Shown here: positions 11,746 to 23,540 of the stretch, piece after piece
How positions within the stretch are numbered: position 1 is the first letter of the stretch
Layout of the letters: each line of letters starts with the position of its first letter
Assembly (NCBI RefSeq): GCF_032854445.1
Contig: NC_088300.1
Coordinates: forward strand, 23,481,608 to 23,545,607
Direction: 5' to 3'
DNA from: Liolophura sinensis
Taxonomy: Eukaryota; Mollusca; Polyplacophora; Chitonida; Chitonidae
Length of the DNA stretch: 64,000 bases
The notes under the pieces: generated by a model
Databases searched by the model: none
What the model was told of the DNA's origin: nothing
What the model saw: only the letters and a program-made list of their open reading frames with translations
Position numbers and translations under genes: made by a program

Positions 11746-13871
11746 ATCAACTTATTGTATTATGTATTATTTGATGATTTGGCAATAATTGAAGAGTTTT
11801 CACTCCCTGAGTTAAAACAAGCTCTTTCAGCTAAGAAGGACTCTTCTCCTGGAGAAGACCATACAAGGTACTCAATGATTACGAACTTGTCAGATAAATG
11901 TCTGAACGTTTTGTTAGTTCTGTACAATTCTGTGTGGAATAAAATGTATCTCCCCTTAACATGGAAGAGGGCAATTGCCAAACCTGGAAAAAACACATCG
12001 TTTCCACCATCATACCGACCAACTGCACTGACGTCTTGCCCTTGTAAAGTCTTGGAGACTATGGTGAATCCCAGGTTGGCTTGGTTTCTGACCAAAAAAC
12101 AACATTTATTCGCCCACCCAAAGCGGATTTCAAGCTAACAGAAGCACCACTGATCATATTATAACACTTGAGTCAACCTTTCTTAGATCCTTGGCCAATA
12201 AATAGTCCGTCTTTGCACTTTTCTTGGACATCGTGAGAGCTTATGATATGACATGGAAACACGGTTTCCATGTCATATGGAGACAGAAGCCGTAATCCTC
12301 ATAAACAAGAGGTTACTACCTTCCATGTTGGTATATCTGAATGGTAGTGAGGTTAAGATTGTACAATAATTTCATTATTTGGGTGTTTTGTTTGACTCTA
12401 AACTTACTTTAAATGCTCATGTAAATTCCATTGCAGCAAAATCTCAGAAAGCTCTCAATCTGATGAGAGCTGTATCTGGGAAAGGTTGGGGCGCTGACAC
12501 TTATTGTCTATTGTTAATGTATCGAGCGCTTATTCGGTCACGGTTAGATTATGGATGTAAAGCCTACGATTCTGCCCGTGCTTCAGTTACCGCTAAGCTT
12601 GACAGTATTTGACGTTCAGCGCTTCGTGTTAAAACGCTTAAAACAACTCCATTAAATGTACTTCAATATATATGTAATGAATGGCCTCTTTTTGTTCGAA
12701 AACATTTTCGATCACTGTAATTTGTTGTAGTTGATGGCTTCACATGGGAACTCAGCAACGGACATTTTCAGACCATCTTATTATGATATTCTGCTTGAAG
12801 GTACAAGAAGAAAAAGAGAGCCCTTTAGTGTACTAGCGAAATATATGTACGACACAATGCAGATCTCCGGCATTCAAATCTGGTACAATTTTATTCCTGC
12901 TTTCCTCCATGGAAGTTAAGTCTACCGAATATTTCACAAGTGTCACACAGAGAAGTGAAAAAGTCAGATAACTGCGAGTTTGTCTCCCTTTTCTCTAGAG
13001 ATTATATTGCCTGAACGTGGAGCCACTATCTACAGGTTTTTACAGATGCCTCAAAGTGCCCGGATACTGACAAAACCGTTTGTGCATTTTGTGTCCCAGA
13101 AATTTCACCATAGTAAGGCGTTTAGACTTACGGATGCAGTATCGGTATTTACTGTTAAATTGACTGGGGCTCGTTGTGCGTTGCATTTTTTAGCAGATTT
13201 TAAGCCAGCAAGAGCCGTTATCTTCACGGGATTCTGTAAGTGCGATACTTGCTTTAAAGAAGTTTACGCCAAGAAAAGGTTCTCCAATCATTTTTGATAT
13301 ACTTCATTTATGTACCTGTTTATTCTACCAAGGTGTGGAAATCTGTTTTGAGTGGGTCCCAGGCCGTTCTATTACTTGCAGGTAATGAATGAGCGGACAA
13401 GCTAGCGAATCAAGCGCTGTCTTATTTACATATTGCTCAACATGTGTCTGTGTCTGTTTGGGAAGCAATATCTATATTTAAGTTTAAAGAATTTTGTTTC
13501 AATTTGGCAGGAAGACTGGGACACCTCCATTAAAGGGATGTATTTTTATAACGTTAATAATAGTGTTTCTAATTCTCACCTTGTTAGCCTTTCTTCCAGG
13601 CGAGCAGAAATCCTATGCAACAGATTGAGGACCGAGCACATTCAAACGAATTCTTATTTAAACAGACCCCCGAGAAGTCTGCTAGAGTCTTCCAAGATAC
13701 AGTAAGCTTCCTGCCTCCGTTTGTTAGGAGAAAATTTAGAGTATAGTTCATTCTCATCTCCATGTTATAATGCATTAATGTGAACACTACTTGGTTTCAG
13801 CACTGATCGTGGCGTGCATCATTCATTAGCATGGAAACACCATTAAACCAACTACCACCAATCACCACGTT
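11746..13871 (+). mobile_element. 5'-truncated LINE of the I superfamily (RT plus RNase H), inactive
   Basis: Translating 11755-12138 gives a reverse-transcriptase N-terminal part: KDSSPGED, then NLSDKCLNVLL, SYRPTALTSCPCKVLE and MVNPRL. At 12200-12250 F-L-D-I-V-R-A-Y-D is the motif A region. 12379-12612 reads GVLFDSKLTLNAHVNSIAAK and YRALIRSRLDYG, the thumb region. The catalytic motif with two adjacent Asp is absent between these, so an internal deletion is inferred. 13030-13440 encodes, with frameshifts, an RNase H domain (F-T-D-A-S-K; then G-N-E-stop-A-D-K-L-A-N-Q-A). RT followed by RNase H is typical of I-superfamily LINEs. Stops and frame changes show it is dead. Boundaries come from comparison with the uninterrupted paralogue at 59.5 kb. 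Confidence 0.85.
12246..12278. repeat. Perfect 15-bp inverted repeat with 3-nt loop
   Basis: ATATGACATGGAAAC, loop ACG, GTTTCCATGTCATAT. It sits inside the dead LINE where the catalytic RT segment is missing. Confidence 0.95.
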
Positions 13872-14934
13872 CAGGTTATTTCCTGTATAACAGTCCAAGC
13901 AGTAGCCTAGGGTAGATAAAAGCTATGGATTTCAGTGATGAAGGTGATAAATATAGTTTTCTTGGAAACGGGACACACTGGGAGGATATTTCTTCCACTA
14001 CCTGAACTGTTGATACAGTAGGCCTACTATAATATTTACAAGGAGCTCCAGCGACCCTGTTTCAATAGCCTACCTGCTGATGCACGGCCGGGGTATTCCT
14101 GGTTCATGTCGTAGCCTCCGGAGGAGTTGCGCTTATGATTTTGACTCATTTTAATATTTAAAAAACTGGATTGTTATACTAGATTCATGCTCAAAGCAAA
14201 TTCTGAAGCAAATGGAAACAAAGCTAAGCACCACCGGAGCTGCATGCTCTAGGCAGTCGACTGTCGCTGGGATTTATGCTTCTATTTTGTAGCAGTGGCT
14301 CCTAACATGAAAGCAGTGCTGAGGACGTGGACGTCAGGCTTGAACAAGGCGTTTCAATACTTTTACTGTATTTTATGAAAGTAAACAGTAAATACATTCC
14401 TTGTATGGTAGAAAGACGAAGGAGCAAAATTTAAATTCTTCAGTTGTAATATAATATTATCTCATATCATAAAATTTAATTGATTTTAAGCGTTGTCCGC
14501 TGAGATACCGTCTTGTCATTCCCATAAACCTTCGGCATCCCAAATGAATTTTGCACAAACTCTGATATTTAAGTAGAAACTGCTGACTGGCAAAAAATGT
14601 ATTTGAGGAGATAAATGAGGCTTGGGCCGAGACGGAATATGCTACTGTCTGACATAATTTGTGATACCGTCGTTGAATATTTAACCCGTAAGAGATACAG
14701 ACCTGTTCCAAAACACTTTGTGAAATGGCCTTTCGGCTACATGTAACTAAATCGTTGTAAACGATCCCAAATTGATGTCTTATGCAGAAGTCCTATGTTA
14801 TCATATGTCACTTCATGGAGTGAATAGGTGCAGGCTGCGTCACAGCTTAAGCCGCGTAATCTGATAACAACGTGTTTGATTGGATAAAAATAATTCTCAA
14901 GATGGCTACCCCGACTCACACCAGTCATTTGTGC
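13872..14934. repeat. Right part of the dispersed repeat shared with 59530-60400
   Basis: Matching phrases with 59530-60400 include AAGCAGTAGCCTA, GATAAAAG, TTTCTTGGAAAC, CATAAACCTTCG, GTGATACCGTCGTTGAATAT, TCATGGAGTGAAT and TGTTTGATTGGATAAAA. Order and orientation are kept. It carries no coding region that I can recognise. Confidence 0.8.
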
Positions 14935-15124
14935 AGTACTCAAGAATATTTCACTTATACGACGGCGGCCAGCATTACGGTGAGAGGAAACCGGGCAGAG
15001 CCCGGGGGAAATCTACAACCATCCGCAGGTTGCTGGAAGACCTTCCCACGTACGGCCTACATGAATATGTAGCACAATAACTAAAGAACAAGTGTGTGAA
15101 AAATTGGAGTGATGCGATTTGTGC
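14935..15124 (-). repeat. SINE family 1 fragment inserted in the dispersed repeat
   Basis: Antisense body (GTACTCAAGAATATTTCACT, GGAAACCGGGCAGAGCCCGG, CATCCGCAGGTTGCTGG) up to about 15066, then about 50 bp of other DNA. ATTTGTGC occurs on both sides (14927-14934 and 15117-15124). The paralogue at 60.37 kb has ATTTGTGC once, as an empty site would. Confidence 0.8.
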
Positions 15125-15477
15125 TTTTTGTTTTACCAAAAGACAAAACTAGGGTCAAAAGCAGATTTTGCAATTTTAAGACCTTTTCCTGCGGGCATTC
15201 CCTTTATAACAGGAATATGAGTACATGAACCAAAATCATTTCCACATATTTGGTGTCTAGTTAGGGAGAAATAAGTTATAACAAAGTTTTGTGTTTTTTT
15301 ACGCAATCATATATTTATGAATCAAAAAAAAAGGAAATAATTTGGAAGTTCAGAGACAATACGCCATAATATTTCGTGGTTTCTAACGCATTGTCCCTGT
15401 TTATTCAATAGTAACATGCGTGCTTAGAAACCGTTGTGTGGTATAGGCTAACCAGTTCGATTCCTATAATTGCATAC

Positions 15478-15640
15478 TCCGGCCGTAAGTGGGGAGGTCT
15501 GCCAGCAACCTGCGGATGGTCGTGGGTGTCCCCCCGGGCTATGCCCGTTTTCCACCCACCATTATGCTGGCCGCCGTCGTATAAGTGAAATATTCTTGAG
15601 TACGGCGTAAAACACCAATCAAATAAATAAATATATATAA
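15478..15640 (+). repeat. SINE family 1 copy
   Basis: CCGGCCGTAAGTGGGGAGGT, AACCTGCGGATGGTCGTGGG, ATGCTGGCCGCCGTCGTATA and GTACGGCGTAAAACACCAAT, then an AAATAAATAAATA tail. The tRNA-like head is absent. Confidence 0.9.
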
Positions 15641-16390
15641 TTGCATATGTTTTTAGTGCTTAACAAAGTGAGGTAATGGAAGAGAGAATTAATTTGAACC
15701 ACACAAGAAATTCTTATTTTATATTTCTTCACATATTGTCGAGCTATATGTTAGATAAGTGTAGATATATTATTTCAATTCTATACAGATTAGATACAGT
15801 ATTCTACCAATGAAAGCTCAACCCTATTTATTTCAGCTAACAGCACATCGTAAAATAACACTGAGAAAGGGGGCATCTGTTTATCAATTTAGCTTCGTAA
15901 TAAATGTCTTTTAAGGACACTCTCATATATTCACGTAATAAAAAACTTGTTTCAAATGAGGAAAAGGATATTATCCTATCCACGAATATTTTTGTGTGGC
16001 CTGTTTCATCTGCTACACTAACAACTCCAACTGCTTACCGGGAAAGGCATTGCGTCATTTCACCTGTCACTGTGAGCAGGTTAACAATCGACCTGAGCGA
16101 CAGAGGAATGATTTCTATCTGGTGTCATCCAATATGATGAACGTCTGCTATCATACTCGATTCCACACGAGCTCAGACTGAATTCACGAAATGAACGATG
16201 TTAACAGTTATAGTTACAATATTAAATATGTTGACAAAGATCTAAATTATCCTACAAAATGTAAACATTTATATCGTCATTTGGTTTTAATTCATGTGGC
16301 CCTTTTTACTAAAATTAATCGCTTTAATGGGGGATAAAAATTAGGCGAATTCCCTTCGGGAAACTCAGCGCAAGGCCTCCCTGTGCCTGT
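15641..16390. other. Intergenic stretch, nothing recognised
   Basis: AT-rich DNA with short open frames only. No splice-supported coding segment seen. Confidence 0.35.
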
Positions 16391-16399
16391 TTAGCATTT

Positions 16400-17345
16400 G
16401 CTTTATGATACCAGTACAGTGTGTTGTCAGCAATTAGCCTCATACAGTACTCATATGAAATGCCATGGTATCACTAACACAGGTGGCACAAATTGCCGCT
16501 CGCCAGACTCTGCATTACAGAGCGTTTGGAGCAAATATTCGAGGTTACTGACTACTCAGCGGCTGACAACACGACATGTTTAGTCACACGATCATATTAG
16601 GCCCTCCAATACCCTTACGAACACCCTTCGAGAAATCTCCTGACGACAAACACACTCCTGGTGGAATCAACATGGCTTTTCCATTTTGAAACTCTAAGCA
16701 ATTTTCAGCCGGTCTTTTCATTCTCGTTTGATTCTCACCATGTCTAATGGTCAACGACCGTAGCGTGCCCCACAATTCGCGGTAAACAGACATACTTTAC
16801 TTCAGGGATACTGCGTGATTTATTTTCTGGAAAATTTGATCTCAGTTTTAATCTAAATGACACGTCACAATAATGGTATCCCTGTACTAAAGACAGAACG
16901 CATGATGATTTATCCCCCCACCCACCCCCCCATACCCCAACCCCGCCACACCACACCACTCCATTTCGGGATCATTTCTGGTTTGATTAATATCTCAATT
17001 TGTTAAAAGAAATCGACTGATAAATGTACGAGTCTCTTTTGGACAGCATTGTGGTTGATAAAAGTTCACATTCTTCCACGTTTCCATCTGGTATTTCAAA
17101 ATTGAAGATGATGTGTTTAGGTGTATGATATGTGTCTATCTATATAACGGTGATATGGGACAGCATGGGGTTGGTAAGTTATCGTTTTTGTAGTGCATTG
17201 TGAGACAAACCAGCCCAACGTTGGGTGATAATGGTGAAGTTACATTTAACGCCATTCAATTAAGACAATTTGCAAAGGTACTTTTTTGTGGTATTAATGC
17301 CATCAAATATTGGCTCTCCTTGGCTCATTAATGTAATACGAACGT
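16400..17345. repeat. Diverged duplication, copy A1 (partner 21045-21905)
   Basis: Shares CAGTGTGTT(G/A)TCAGCAA, GCCACAAATTGCC-like runs, CTGACGACAAACACAC, AACATGGCTTTTCCATTTTG, GATGATTTATC, CGACTGATAAATGTACGAGTC and TTGGCTCA(T/G)TAATGTAAT with 21045-21905, in the same order and orientation. The copies differ by many substitutions and indels. A C-rich run lies at 16915-16960. Confidence 0.8.
16913..16962. repeat. C-rich low-complexity run
   Basis: Runs of C4 to C8 separated by single A or T bases, then repeated ACCAC. It is absent from the partner duplicate at 21.5 kb. Confidence 0.9.
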
Positions 17346-17582
17346 CGACTGTTGATTAAGCATGATGAAATAAACCGACTGCAGCCTTAAATCAGCTATT
17401 TAATGTACCTGGTTGTGTGAGGTGGTGTCCTCCAAGCTTTATTTGTTTTCATTTCCCTCCAAAGCTTATCCCTGTCATATGAAAAAAATAATTTGAAGAG
17501 AGGAATAGATATAATTTCAATCAAATAAATAAATAAATACATACACGAAGAGAATATAAGTTAATCCTATACTTATAAAACA

Positions 17583-17758
17583 CCAGCTCATGCTGCCTTC
17601 CTCTCCGGCCGTACGTGGGAAGGTCTGTCAGCAACCTGCGGATGGTCGTGGGTTTCCCCCGGGCTCTGCCCGGTTTCCACCCACCATAATGCTGGTCGCC
17701 GTCGTATAAGTGAAATATTCTTGAGTACGGCGTAAAACACCAATCAAAAAAAAAAAAA
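17583..17758 (+). repeat. SINE family 1 copy
   Basis: Starts CAGCTCATGCTGCCTTCCTC, followed by GGCCGTACGTGGGAAGGTCT, GGATGGTCGTGGGTTTCCCC, ATGCTGGTCGCCGTCGTATA and TACGGCGTAAAACACCAATC, then poly-A. It lies within the duplicated block but is missing from the partner, so it inserted after the duplication. Confidence 0.92.
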
Positions 17759-18489
17759 CTTATAAAACACAATTTGTTAAAATCTAAATTTAAATGTTTA
17801 AATTTGTTAAAACTCCGCCCCAAATAACCAGGTTTAGCAGTTTACTCTTGAAATTTTCACACCTAAACCTGATGTGTACATCCCCTACGTATATCCACAG
17901 GGAGGTATATGCCTTTAACTTCTTTTGATTGTTGAGTATAGCCACAGCGAAATATTTTTAAGTCACACTATGACGGTCTGTGTTATGTGTGGTAGGAACT
18001 GATGTACCTGCAATAGATCACCAACATTTTTGAAAGTGTCTAACAAGGATTCCATTGTCTGAAATTCACTGGAATCCAACGCTATATATTGGCAGTCTTC
18101 ACTGAGAGACTACCAAAATTAGACTGCACAAATGGCCTCACGAGCGCAGTCTTCTCACTTATTGTCACCAATCAACAGGAGAGAATCTCTAGATTTCCCG
18201 TCGAACGTCGGAATTGAGACTACGTCGTGTGTGCCAGAGCTTAGGGATTTGCGAATCACTTCCCATAAGCAGAAATTAGACAAACCAATGTGATATATAC
18301 GTGTACAACAACCAATTTCTTCAATGCCAGTTTACATTTCTGCTTTTACTCTACTCTGTTCCTTCTATAACGATAAATCAGATGTGAAATGGCGTGACAA
18401 ACCGTCAAGAATGAAACATAAATGAATGGTGATCCACATCAATATACCAACCTTTATGATTGATATAATTTATTTGACTATAATCCCTG

Positions 18490-19090
18490 TGTGCTTAGTA
18501 TCAGGTGAGAGCAATGAACGAACCATGGTGAGTTTTCATGTCTTATTTTGTAAAGAAACCTCTCACTTTAAATGCATATACAACCACTATGGCGGCTTGA
18601 GTTGAGCTATGCCTTAAGACTGGTGCTCTTTGCCATGAAGTGCCCACCAGTTTTGCACATCAGTTTGCAGGTGATTTATGTCTCAGTGTCTTTAGCTGCA
18701 GTTGTGTACAGCTGCAACGTCGAATTGCGATTCGGGGATTAAATCTACATACTGGAAAAATGCCCATCCATTTCAGCTAATGTTTATTGGACATGTTAAC
18801 GGCTTTATGCATCAAACTCATGTTCATGTTCTATTTATCATCTGTCAGCATTCTGTGACGTCAATGGCAACCGCATTTCAAACGTACTATTTTACACAAA
18901 TCAACATGTAAACCAAGCAAGGAAGTAAAGCACGCCTTGTGGTGTTATTACACACTGCAATGTGGCTGCAACGGCAGCTGTAAAACACCTGGCATTTATC
19001 ATGTCTAGGCCTGATGGCAACCCTTTAACACCTGGGAAGCGCAAGCACTTCTTAAGAAGACATAAGTTGTTAGGGAAAAAATTGTTATAC
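18490..19090. repeat. Diverged duplication, copy A1 continued (partner 22680-22960)
   Basis: GAGAGCAATGAAC(G/A)A, ACTGCAATG, (C/T)TGGCATT(T/A)ATCATGTCTA and CC(T/A)ATAT/GATGG-type segments recur at 22690-22930 in the same order. No protein family recognised. Confidence 0.7.
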
Positions 19091-19219
19091 ACATGGTGTA
19101 AAAAATGGATATATATTTATTACATTGTTTTCTGCATTATTAAACCGTTTTAATCAATTTTATGCCCTAGTGAAATAAAAATGAGTTGGATAGAACCAAA
19201 CATGTCAGAGCACAAAAAG

Positions 19220-19352
19220 CTTATAACAGAGCGAGTAACACCGGATCTGCAAGAACAGTGTCGAATACAGGTTGGCAAAATGTTACAACAGAGCGAGTAA
19301 TACCGGATCAGTAAAAACAGTGTCAAATACAGGTTGGCAAAAAGTTACAAGT
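19220..19352. repeat. Tandem duplication, about 64-bp unit, two copies
   Basis: TAACAGAGCGAGTAACACCG, then AACAGTGTCGAATACAGGTTGGCAAA in shortened quotation, repeats at once as ACAGAGCGAGTAATACCG with AACAGTGTCAAATACAGG. The copies are about 90% identical. Confidence 0.85.
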
Positions 19353-19519
19353 AATCAGCGAGATCCAAGCGACCCCCGTGAGTCAATGCTCGTGACAAAC
19401 ATCAAAGGAGCAAAATGTCCCGCACATCTGGAATATCAAGGGATGGATCGCAGCTGGATTGCAGCAAATTGCCAGATTTTGCTAGAATGGTGTTCTGCAT
19501 GATTTGACTTTTCTGTTCA

Positions 19520-19990
19520 AATGGAACGTTTGGACATTGATGAAAACACGTGGTTTCCTTTGATATTTTCCTGTCTCGTTTATCCTCACAATATTTTCTT
19601 TTCCTTAAAATATATAACCCGTGTCCTTTTGTTCTTTGTCTCACCTATTGTTTACCCATAATGCAGCCTTTTGTCCGTGCTCGGCAGTTGCTAACTTAAT
19701 TCGTCAAACCGTTAAATATTAATCAGTAGTATATAGTCTCTTGGGTATGTTATAAACACAGATATAACCGGTGTAGGGTGGCTACTGGTTATAAACTCCA
19801 GCTAGATGGGGGCCGTTATGAGAGATATTGGCAGATTTAGTAGAATGGAGTGTAGAAGAAAAACAATGTACACCATAACAATTCCTGTTGGCAATTAGAG
19901 CTGTGAGACTGTGCCGGACTGACTCGCTGTTTACGGGCTAACATTGACCAGCTCGATGGCAGGATATTGTAGATTAGGCTCTTTCATATT
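19520..19990. repeat. Dispersed repeat B, copy 1
   Basis: GATATTGGCAGATTTAGTAG, ACAATGTACACCATAACA, AATTAGAGC and ATATTGTAGATTA recur in diverged form at 27000-27290 and partly at 28640-28860. TTTTGTCCG upstream recurs at about 27770. Confidence 0.6.
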
Positions 19991-20014
19991 GTCTGCGTAT
20001 CAAATATTGGAAAT

Positions 20015-20565
20015 TCTACACGGCTGTCATATGCGGGTCCGTGTCCAAATATACATAGTGAATAGAGAGCACCCTTCAAACAACATCGAGTGTGTCACCC
20101 AACATGCCGACTTGTATGTTTACCTCCCCGAAGAATACTCCGTCTTGTTGTTTATTAGTGGAAATAAAAATGGACTTAAACGTGCTTACGACTGAGGTTT
20201 GGTTTTATGATTTATATACAGGCCGAGATAAAATATAATGATTTTTTTTCAGTCAGAAAGATGCTACATGTTATTCGCATAATTCATAATCACTATCGTC
20301 ATTCTACAAATCTTTTACATCTCTACGTGTACGTCAATCAACAATAAGAAACGATTTTACTTTGGCATATATAGGTCAACTGGTCAGACTGACGTTGACT
20401 GGCATAAGATTCAAGACCTCTGGGAAAGTTGAAGGGAAAGGCAACATGCTGTTTTTTCCACTTTTTCTTCATTTTTCGGGGAAGAATAGACTTTAACACC
20501 TTCTTAATGGTGATTGTTGTGTAAATATGATGCCGCTGAACCTTGTTTCATGCCGAGTCAAAGGC
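20015..20565. repeat. Dispersed repeat C, copy 1 (second copy 58245-58860)
   Basis: CCAAATATACATA(G/T), AATAGAGA, CCTTCAAA(C/T)AACATC, GTGTCAC(C/G)CAACA, TTTACCTCCCC, CAACAATAAGAAACGAT, GGTCAACTG, TTTTTCTTCATTT and TTGTTGTGTAA are shared with 58245-58860 in the same order and orientation. Confidence 0.85.
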
Positions 20566-21044
20566 ATTTGAGGTCCAATGGTTAACAATACCAGACATTG
20601 TTGTTTGGAATCTGCATCTTGAGTACAATAACACTGACCCTATGATCTGGTTTGTTGACATAACGGCTTGTTCTACCAAAACCAGTGATCAATCAATGTG
20701 GATAAGGGGGTAAACTAAGATAAGATAGATTCAATATATTTTACTTTTAAAACTGGAGTAAAATAAATTTTTCAACCCGACTATCTGTTTCGGGACCAAC
20801 ACGAAGCTTGTAGTTCGAAAAGTGAATAAACCCTTTTGAACAAACTATGTGACCAATGGCAGACGGGAAAAAGCTTACACTGTATAACGCCAACATTCTG
20901 TGAAAATGTTCGGCACATGTAAATGAGGCCATAGTTAACATCTCAACCTAAATGTGTTTGTTGGTGATTAAATCGGATTGCTAAGAGGTCGACTTCCTTC
21001 AGTAAACCCAGCACAAGTCCTCCCCATGTATGTGTAGGACTTGC

Positions 21045-21905
21045 GTCATTCTACCGGTACAGTGTGTTATCAGCAAGCGCCACACACAGCTCTCATGTCA
21101 AATGCTTTGGTTTCACGGACACAGCTGCCACAAATTGCCACCTGCTATACTCTCCGTTGCAGACTCTCACGGGCTTCTTTCGTCATATGACCATTTTAAG
21201 CCCTGCACTACCCTTAAGAGTATCCTTGATGCAAGCCCCTGACGACAAACACACCTCTTGTGGAATGAACATGGCTTTTCCATTTTGGCACCATGTTCAA
21301 TTTTTGGCCTGCCTTTCGACTGTATTTTGGTTCCCGTTTATGTCTCAGAATCAACAAATATTGCGTGCTGCCAAATATGTCCTAACGAGACTGATTTTGT
21401 GGTGATAATATGGGTTCCTACACTGGTTCGTCGATAGGGATACTCTCATTTTTACAACAAAACGGAATGTCACGCGACAGTAGTAGTAGGCCTATCCCTG
21501 TCACGAATGCAGAACACACGATGATTTATCACCGCTCTCCTCTTTCTCGGTTAGCTTGTTTAATATTTTACCATGTCATAAGCAATCGACTGATAAATGT
21601 ACGAGTCCCTTCACAACATCTCGAATGATACATTTTCAGATTCTTTCTATGTTTTTCTATGCCTAGTGTTCAAAATATTACATATTTAGGCTGCAGGAAT
21701 AAAATCTTGTAAAACAGCATCGAGAAGTTCAACTATCGTCTATCACTGTGACTACTGGAGCAATTGACAACATAACAGAGTAATATTAGCTGAAATTCCT
21801 AAGGTAGTTCACTGAAAGACGATTTGGAAAGGTATTTTATTAACATTGTTTGTTACACAATGTATTTGCCCTCGTTGGCTCAGTAATGTAATTCTTGTTT
21901 TCACT
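21045..21905. repeat. Diverged duplication, copy A2 (partner 16400-17345)
   Basis: Same order of matching segments as at 16.4-17.3 kb, offset by about 4.6 kb. Several short open frames here are remnants of shared non-coding sequence, not conserved between the copies. Confidence 0.8.
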
Positions 21906-22679
21906 ATTGTCAGCCAACTGTAATTTTAGATCAGGAGGTATATCATATATACTTAGTTGATTTGCTGGTAGGCTGTACTCAGTTTCTACAACTTATAGCT
22001 GTCATTTGAATAACGTATTCTTAAATGAGCAGCAGAACCCCTGTAAATTAGGCAAATAATAAGTAACGAAAATAAATAAATAAATATTAGATCGAAAAGA
22101 ATGAGATAATTTTGCCGTGATAATGTTATGAAACAAATCGAGCAAGTGCATAACACATTCCGAATGGCCACTTGTAACATGTACTTACACAAAATTCACC
22201 CACTATCGTCATCTGTACATCCTCAGGGTAAACTCTGTTGTGTAGGCTTGGATAGAGCCTGCACTTCGATGAACAAAAGGTGTGTTTTAGATGATGTGCA
22301 TGAAGACATTTTGTAAAATGTTTCCTCAAGAGACACAGATTTGCAGATATATTGTGGACCAAACATGACTACTGGAAGGTGTATATGTTGCAAACAACCA
22401 ACTGATATCATTGCCTAAAAACTCGAGAAGTAGTTTTTGATTTTGCATCTTGTCAGCCATGATGGACAGAGTGAGTAGGCTGGTCCGGGGCTTTACGACA
22501 CATATGGACGCTAGGGGATGTGTATTGTATCACTTTTCATGCATTCCGTGAGGATTTGCCATTATTCAGCCTGCGGTTATCAAGAATACGACGTGGTAAA
22601 AATCGTTGTCAGATTCCTTCAAAAGAGAATACTTTGCTAGCTATTATGATTTCTCCAAGTCATTCATTTACCATTAACC

Positions 22680-22960
22680 TCTGATGATTGGTGTTATTTG
22701 AGAGCAATGAACAAGTAATGGTAAGTATTGGCGTCAAATTCGCATACCACATTTTACACATACTAATATGTAAAGAAAACCAGTAAGTACAGAATGTCTT
22801 TTGGTAGAATTGCATACTGCAATGAGCCTTTCTCAGCGGCCAAACATCTGGCATTAATCATGTCTAAGCCTATATGGGTCCATTCAGGTAATGCAAAAGC
22901 CACGTATTTCTTATGAATATCTAACCTGTCGACAATAGTACGTTTAGCCATTGTGGATGC
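22680..22960. repeat. Diverged duplication, copy A2 continued (partner 18490-19090)
   Basis: GAGAGCAATGAACAAGTAAT, TACTGCAATG and CTGGCATTAATCATGTCTAA parallel the 18.5-19.1 kb segment. The copy is shorter by about 300 bp. Confidence 0.7.
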
Positions 22961-22966
22961 TAATGA

Positions 22967-23140
22967 AATGTGGATATAATTTATTAAAATATTCTTTTCT
23001 CTTTTTTTCACGGTTTTGTATGGTATTCAAATAAACAGTAAGATTATCGGTTAAGTGAAATGTGGCTACAATTTATTAAAATGTTCTTTTCTCTTTTTTT
23101 GCACGGTTTCGTACTTTATTCAAATTTTCGGGTCAAGTGG
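22967..23140. repeat. Tandem duplication, about 88-bp unit, two copies
   Basis: TGAAATGTGGATATAATTTA with AATATTCTTTTCTCTTTTTT is followed directly by TGAAATGTGGCTACAATTTA with AATGTTCTTTTCTCTTTTTT. Confidence 0.85.
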
Positions 23141-23192
23141 GTATACTTGACAAACATGTGCGACAACATTCCCTCTCCATAATACCAGGAAA

Positions 23193-23540
23193 TAGATGAG
23201 TGAGTGAGTGAGCGCTTGGGGTTTAACGTCGTACTTAACAAGTTTTCAGTCATATGACGACGAAGGAGCCCTTAGAGTAAATGTAATGTGCCTCCTTGTT
23301 ACAGGGTGGATTTCCACTGCTCTTTTATCTAGGGCTGCATTATTGAGACGCCTTACGGAATGCAAGTAAGCCGCACCGCCCGAGCCATTATACTGATTTG
23401 GGTCAACCAGTCGTTGCATTATCCCCTTCATGCTAAACCCCAAGCGAGGAAGCTGCAACTTCCTCTTTTACATAGATGTGTGACCCGAGCAAGGGTTGAC
23501 CCTGGATCCACCGTCCTCGAAGCGGACACAGAAAACGGGT
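23193..23540 (-). repeat. SINE family 2 copy, nearly full length
   Basis: Read on the minus strand it runs from the box-B-like region (GGTGGATCCAGGGTCAACCC) through the body to a (CTCA)n tail, seen on the plus strand as TGAGTGAGTGAGTGAG at 23196. On the plus strand: GCTTGGGGTTTAACGTCGTA, CAGTCATATGACGACGAAGG, GCCCGAGCCATTATACTGAT, GGGTCAACCAGTCGTTGCA. Confidence 0.92.

Noticed and set aside
12980-13297. A 105-codon frame that might be a host gene
   Set aside because: A neighbouring frame gives the RNase H domain of the LINE; this frame results from frameshifts in that dead element.
23246-23458. Coding region shared with 32519-32722
   Set aside because: Both are translations of the body of SINE family 2.
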